Assembly (NCBI GenBank): GCA_008973525.1
Contig: WACJ01000189.1
Span: forward strand, 558,001-622,000
Source: Stenopsyche tienmushanensis
Lineage: Eukaryota; Arthropoda; Insecta; Trichoptera; Stenopsychidae
DNA: 64,000 bases
Direction: 5' to 3'
In this document: piece after piece, positions 60,658 to 64,000 of the stretch
Layout: each line of letters starts with the position of its first letter
Position numbering within the stretch: the stretch's first letter is position 1
Program-made: the position numbers and the translations under genes
Notes under the pieces: model-generated
Database searches by the model: none
Told to the model about the DNA's origin: nothing
What the model saw: the letters and a program-made list of their open reading frames with translations, nothing else

Positions 60658-60933
60658 ATGGAAACATATTTAATGCATTCTGAAGAGAATGAAATGTGTG
60701 GATTATTAGAAAGTTTAAAAAATTTTGAAAACATGGTAGAGATCAAGGAGCAGCTCGATCATTATTTAAATGATCCAGGTTTTGAATGCATGGATGATGT
60801 AAATATCCTTTCTTTTGTTTCTCAAGAGGAAGAAAATAAGAGTGACACTACAAGGGAAGAATATAATAGTGATAATAGGGCTTGTGGATTTAGACAAAAA
60901 TTGATTGACAAAACTCTTGCTTACAAGCAATAA
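60658..60933 (+). CDS. Small ORF, 91 codons, product unknown
   Basis: ATG in a good context (CCAGGCATGG), an in-frame TAA 30 bases upstream, and a TAA stop at 60931-60933. The predicted protein is acidic and helical (LLESLKNFENMVEIKEQLDH, then SFVSQEEENKSD) with a basic end. There is no signal peptide or membrane segment. It could be a complete short gene or the first exon of a longer one. No family was recognised. Confidence 0.35.
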   Translation: METYLMHSEENEMCGLLESLKNFENMVEIKEQLDHYLNDPGFECMDDVNILSFVSQEEENKSDTTREEYNSDNRACGFRQKLIDKTLAYKQ

Positions 60934-63355
60934 AAAATAATATTTATCAAACGAATCATTTCTGGCGAAAAAAGTAGCTTATTTGTGATTCTATTGATTT
61001 TAGCCCAAACGTAAAAATCGTAGTATGTTTCAAGAGCTTAATAATATCATAAGAAACGTTTATCACTCTTTTAATACATATTACGTGCGTTAGTCTTGTA
61101 AAATCGATCCTCATGAAAAATGTGTTTCTTTGCAGGAGTGTTGAAATAGATGTATGTTAGTAGCTTCATCCCATTTGGACAATCGTCTAAATGACGATTA
61201 TCATTAGACTATTCGCTTTAATAAATGTGCATTTTGATTAATATTCCATTCCATCATCATCAGATAACAGCTGACAAAACGATAATCGATTCGAAACGGG
61301 ATTGAGATCTACTAAATCCTGTTCGTGGCTTAGTCTTAAACAGGTCCACAATTATTATTCGTTTGACACCTCGATATATGAAGTTTACGACGCTGTTGGC
61401 GATCTTATCTAAGGCGATTTAGTGCTGTGGCATCCCTAAAATGGAAGCTGTTATAACAGGTCAACCGGGTTTCTATGCAAGTGAAGCGTGAACATTGGAG
61501 TTTGTTTCCATCACATTATTGACTGCGAGGTAATCGAATTACATTTATACACACGAGGAATTCGACCTGGACGCAATTATTAAATTTTATTAAATGAGGA
61601 ATAGTTTAGAAAGCGCTGAAATTACGCATATAGTGTTGAAGTCGAACCCGTTTGTTCTACGCTCGAAGCTCGATTGTGACGTTTGTATGACCGGTAGAAG
61701 ATTTCGTTTTGAACATCTGAAATCGTTAAGAGGCCTATGGCGTCGAATTGACTCGTTAAAATATTTTTCTTGTAGTGTAATGCATCCAGCGATAATAAAA
61801 TATCGTTTTTAGACAATATCCTCCAAAAGATGAAGTCTAACGATGAATAAAACATGCCAGATATGCATTCCGCTGAGCATAAGAAAATATTGTCGTCATT
61901 CGTGAGTCACATGTCAATATTTCAATACTTCAATCAGAATTTCTCCAATAAAATCTGCGTTAGAAGAGATCTTATGGCATGTTGAGTAGATTAAAATAAA
62001 TCATCATTATTTGGCATTGTATCCGAAATCCATCCAGAAATCGGTCATTTCATCTGTAATTTCACGATATTCGCTTTTTATTCCATGTCGTCTTTCAACC
62101 TCTTCATCGTTTGACCTGTGTATAGCTATTTTAAACATTCTACTATTTCAAAACAGTCAAAATGTCTCGCTTTGGATGCTTTTACAATTACATTACATAC
62201 AAGTTCCACAAACATACGTGAACAATGATAAAACACATTGTTTGAACACTTTCTTTATTAGACAAAGGGAATTATGCAAATTCAGACATTTAACCTTCCA
62301 AAAACACATTGTTCCTAGTTTTGCTACAACAATGTTGTCTGCAAGACGTATATGACTTACATGTCGTCATTTTGAACCATTCTTCAGTCAGCTAGTTATC
62401 GAATTAGGGGTGGCATACTAAATCTCACTCGAGGGCATAAAATAATCTTAGGTCAGATCTATGTTTACTCAACACTTAAAAACCACACAAAATGCTAGCC
62501 TTATGCTTAATGTCTAACATTTTTTCCTATCTCCACTTGAAAAAGGAACGCCATGCGTCCTGCTAAAAAAATATTTAAATTAATTAAGATTCTTAAGAAT
62601 TCTATTCAATTATTCCAAATCAATTGAAGCTTCTAATTAGCTGTGCATTGTTCATTGGCGAGATCCAATTATTGCAATTAGTATATTCTCCGTAAATCCA
62701 CACTACAACCAGTTAACAGAAACCGGAAAAAGACATAAATCCTGAGGTCTCATAAAACGTGCTTTACTAACGTCGACTTTCCAGTTCTTATTTCTAAATG
62801 GCTTATATTTTACGGATAACCGTTAAAACGTACATTTTTTTATAACCATCGACTATATTTTATAATACAAAGTGAGACTGTTGATTTAATATCCGAGATT
62901 CTGGGCACGCTTGCAACAGATACAAATCTTGCCCTAGATGAATACCATAGTAAGTTGATATTTATATATAAGTTTGTATCTGTTAGTTTGCTTTGAATTA
63001 ATAAAACCATTAATTACTTGAATACTATGACTATCAGAATCAGGACAGAAGGACTATATACTATAATAATTGTAATAATAACCTTTATTTGCTAAAATAT
63101 TATACATAAATTAATGTATCTAGTCTATAGATATTTATTCAAATTGCTTAAACTTAAGTTTTTGTTTGTATCTCTTGCCTTAAATACAAACTATAATATT
63201 AATTGTGAAATTGAAATATTTTAATTACATTTCTCATATAGTAATTTAGAAGGAAAATATGAAATTAAAAAACCTCTTTGCTAATATTTCACTTAAAATT
63301 AACTTATAGCTAAAATAAATAAAAACATACACATACAATACAGTTACTATACAAG
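60934..63355. other. Intergenic region
   Basis: No gene was recognised. A short inverted repeat (CAACAGATACAAA near 62910 and TTTGTATCTGTTA near 62975) may be a degenerate element. Open frames near 61.6 and 62.0 kb lack known motifs. Confidence 0.4.
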
Positions 63356-63360
63356 ATGAA

Positions 63361-63690
63361 CTATTTCTCATTATACAATATATGCTTTGGCATTTTATGC
63401 ACGTATTTAAATTTTATATTGTCGTCGCTGTAATTACCTAGCGAAGATATTAATATATTGGGATATCGTGGGATTTTTTTATAAAAAAAATTAGTAAGTC
63501 TGTAAAAATACTCGCTTACTGGGAGTAGTTTTACACTTTTATGAAGTCGTTTCAGATTTTGAAGCGATCTGGCGTTGAAATTAATTTTCAAAGCTCTGCT
63601 TTGTACTATTTGGAATTTTTGTAGATTGATTACGCATGTGTTGTTCCAAACGAGTGCTGCATAAGTAAATCAGCTAAAATAGCTATATAC
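63361..63690 (-). pseudogene. Jockey-type LINE fragment (C-terminus of reverse transcriptase ORF)
   Basis: The minus-strand reading is LIYAALVWNNTCVINLQKFQ, IVQSRALKI, KLLPVSEYFYRLTNFFYKK and PRYPNILISSLGNY. This is the characteristic end of Jockey-like LINE proteins (consensus YAAPVW-x-x-x, K-L-Q-x-x-Q-N-K-x-L-R, then FYxKxxxHPNPLI). Upstream motifs are interrupted by stops, and the reverse transcriptase core is not in the window. Confidence 0.75.
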
Positions 63691-64000
63691 TCACCATACG
63701 AAACACAAAATTTAATTTAATTCCCAGTGCTTTCCAACACTTGGTTTTATATATGGTATTGATATATTATTGCTCGGAATTATCAATTCGTTAAGACTCT
63801 CGATACATTTACAAGTCTTCAAAAAGCTATTGAAAATATCGCAGAATCGTAGAAAAACTTAAAAGATAACAAATGTTGCCCCGCTGCTTTATTATGATAG
63901 ATCTCACACAAATTGCATTTAACATCAGAACGTATTCAAATTAAACTGTTGTTTTATGTTTGAATCCTATATTATTTTATTTTAAAAACAAATTAGGATG

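Overview
AT-rich (roughly two-thirds A+T) eukaryotic nuclear DNA with GT-AG introns, long introns and many decayed class I and class II transposons. The gene set (MFSD11/UNC93-like transporter, BAR-RhoGAP of the RICH/Nadrin family) and the repeats (Jockey-type and RTE-type LINEs, mariner DD34D, hAT, piggyBac) point to an arthropod, most likely an insect. The order cannot be fixed from the sequence. No prokaryotic genes, CRISPR arrays or operons are present.

Layout. 1-3.9 kb: a perfect-looking first coding exon of a BAR-RhoGAP gene (minus strand, 730-779; the rest of that gene would lie left of the window) with its GC-richer upstream flank, then an inverted repeat, then the MFSD11 promoter. 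4-26.7 kb: MFSD11 on the plus strand, seven coding exons, 463 codons. Its 14.9-kb first intron holds piggyBac-like and hAT MITEs, two mariner relics and a LINE relic, and its second intron holds a frameshifted mariner. 26.7-30.4 kb: convergent intergenic DNA with a TTAA MITE. 30.4-35.8 kb: a BAR-RhoGAP gene on the minus strand, six coding exons. Its first exon is a diverged copy of the one at 730-779, and its C-terminal tail changes frame three times. 36-56 kb: mostly gene-free repeat-rich DNA, with nested MITEs at 37.3-38.3 kb, a piggyBac transposase relic at 53.1-54.1 kb and a few unrecognised coding-like patches. 56.0-58.3 kb: a two-exon gene for an unrecognised protein with seven five-residue repeats and a C-terminal membrane anchor. 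58.3-64 kb: a small unrecognised ORF and a Jockey-type LINE fragment at the right edge.

The genes do not form a pathway. MFSD11 is a predicted multi-pass membrane protein, and the RhoGAP is a predicted membrane-curving GTPase activator. The most notable features are the duplicated promoter plus first exon of the RhoGAP, the several TTAA (piggyBac-type) families together with a transposase relic, and two hAT MITEs nested in one piggyBac-like MITE with target duplications still readable.
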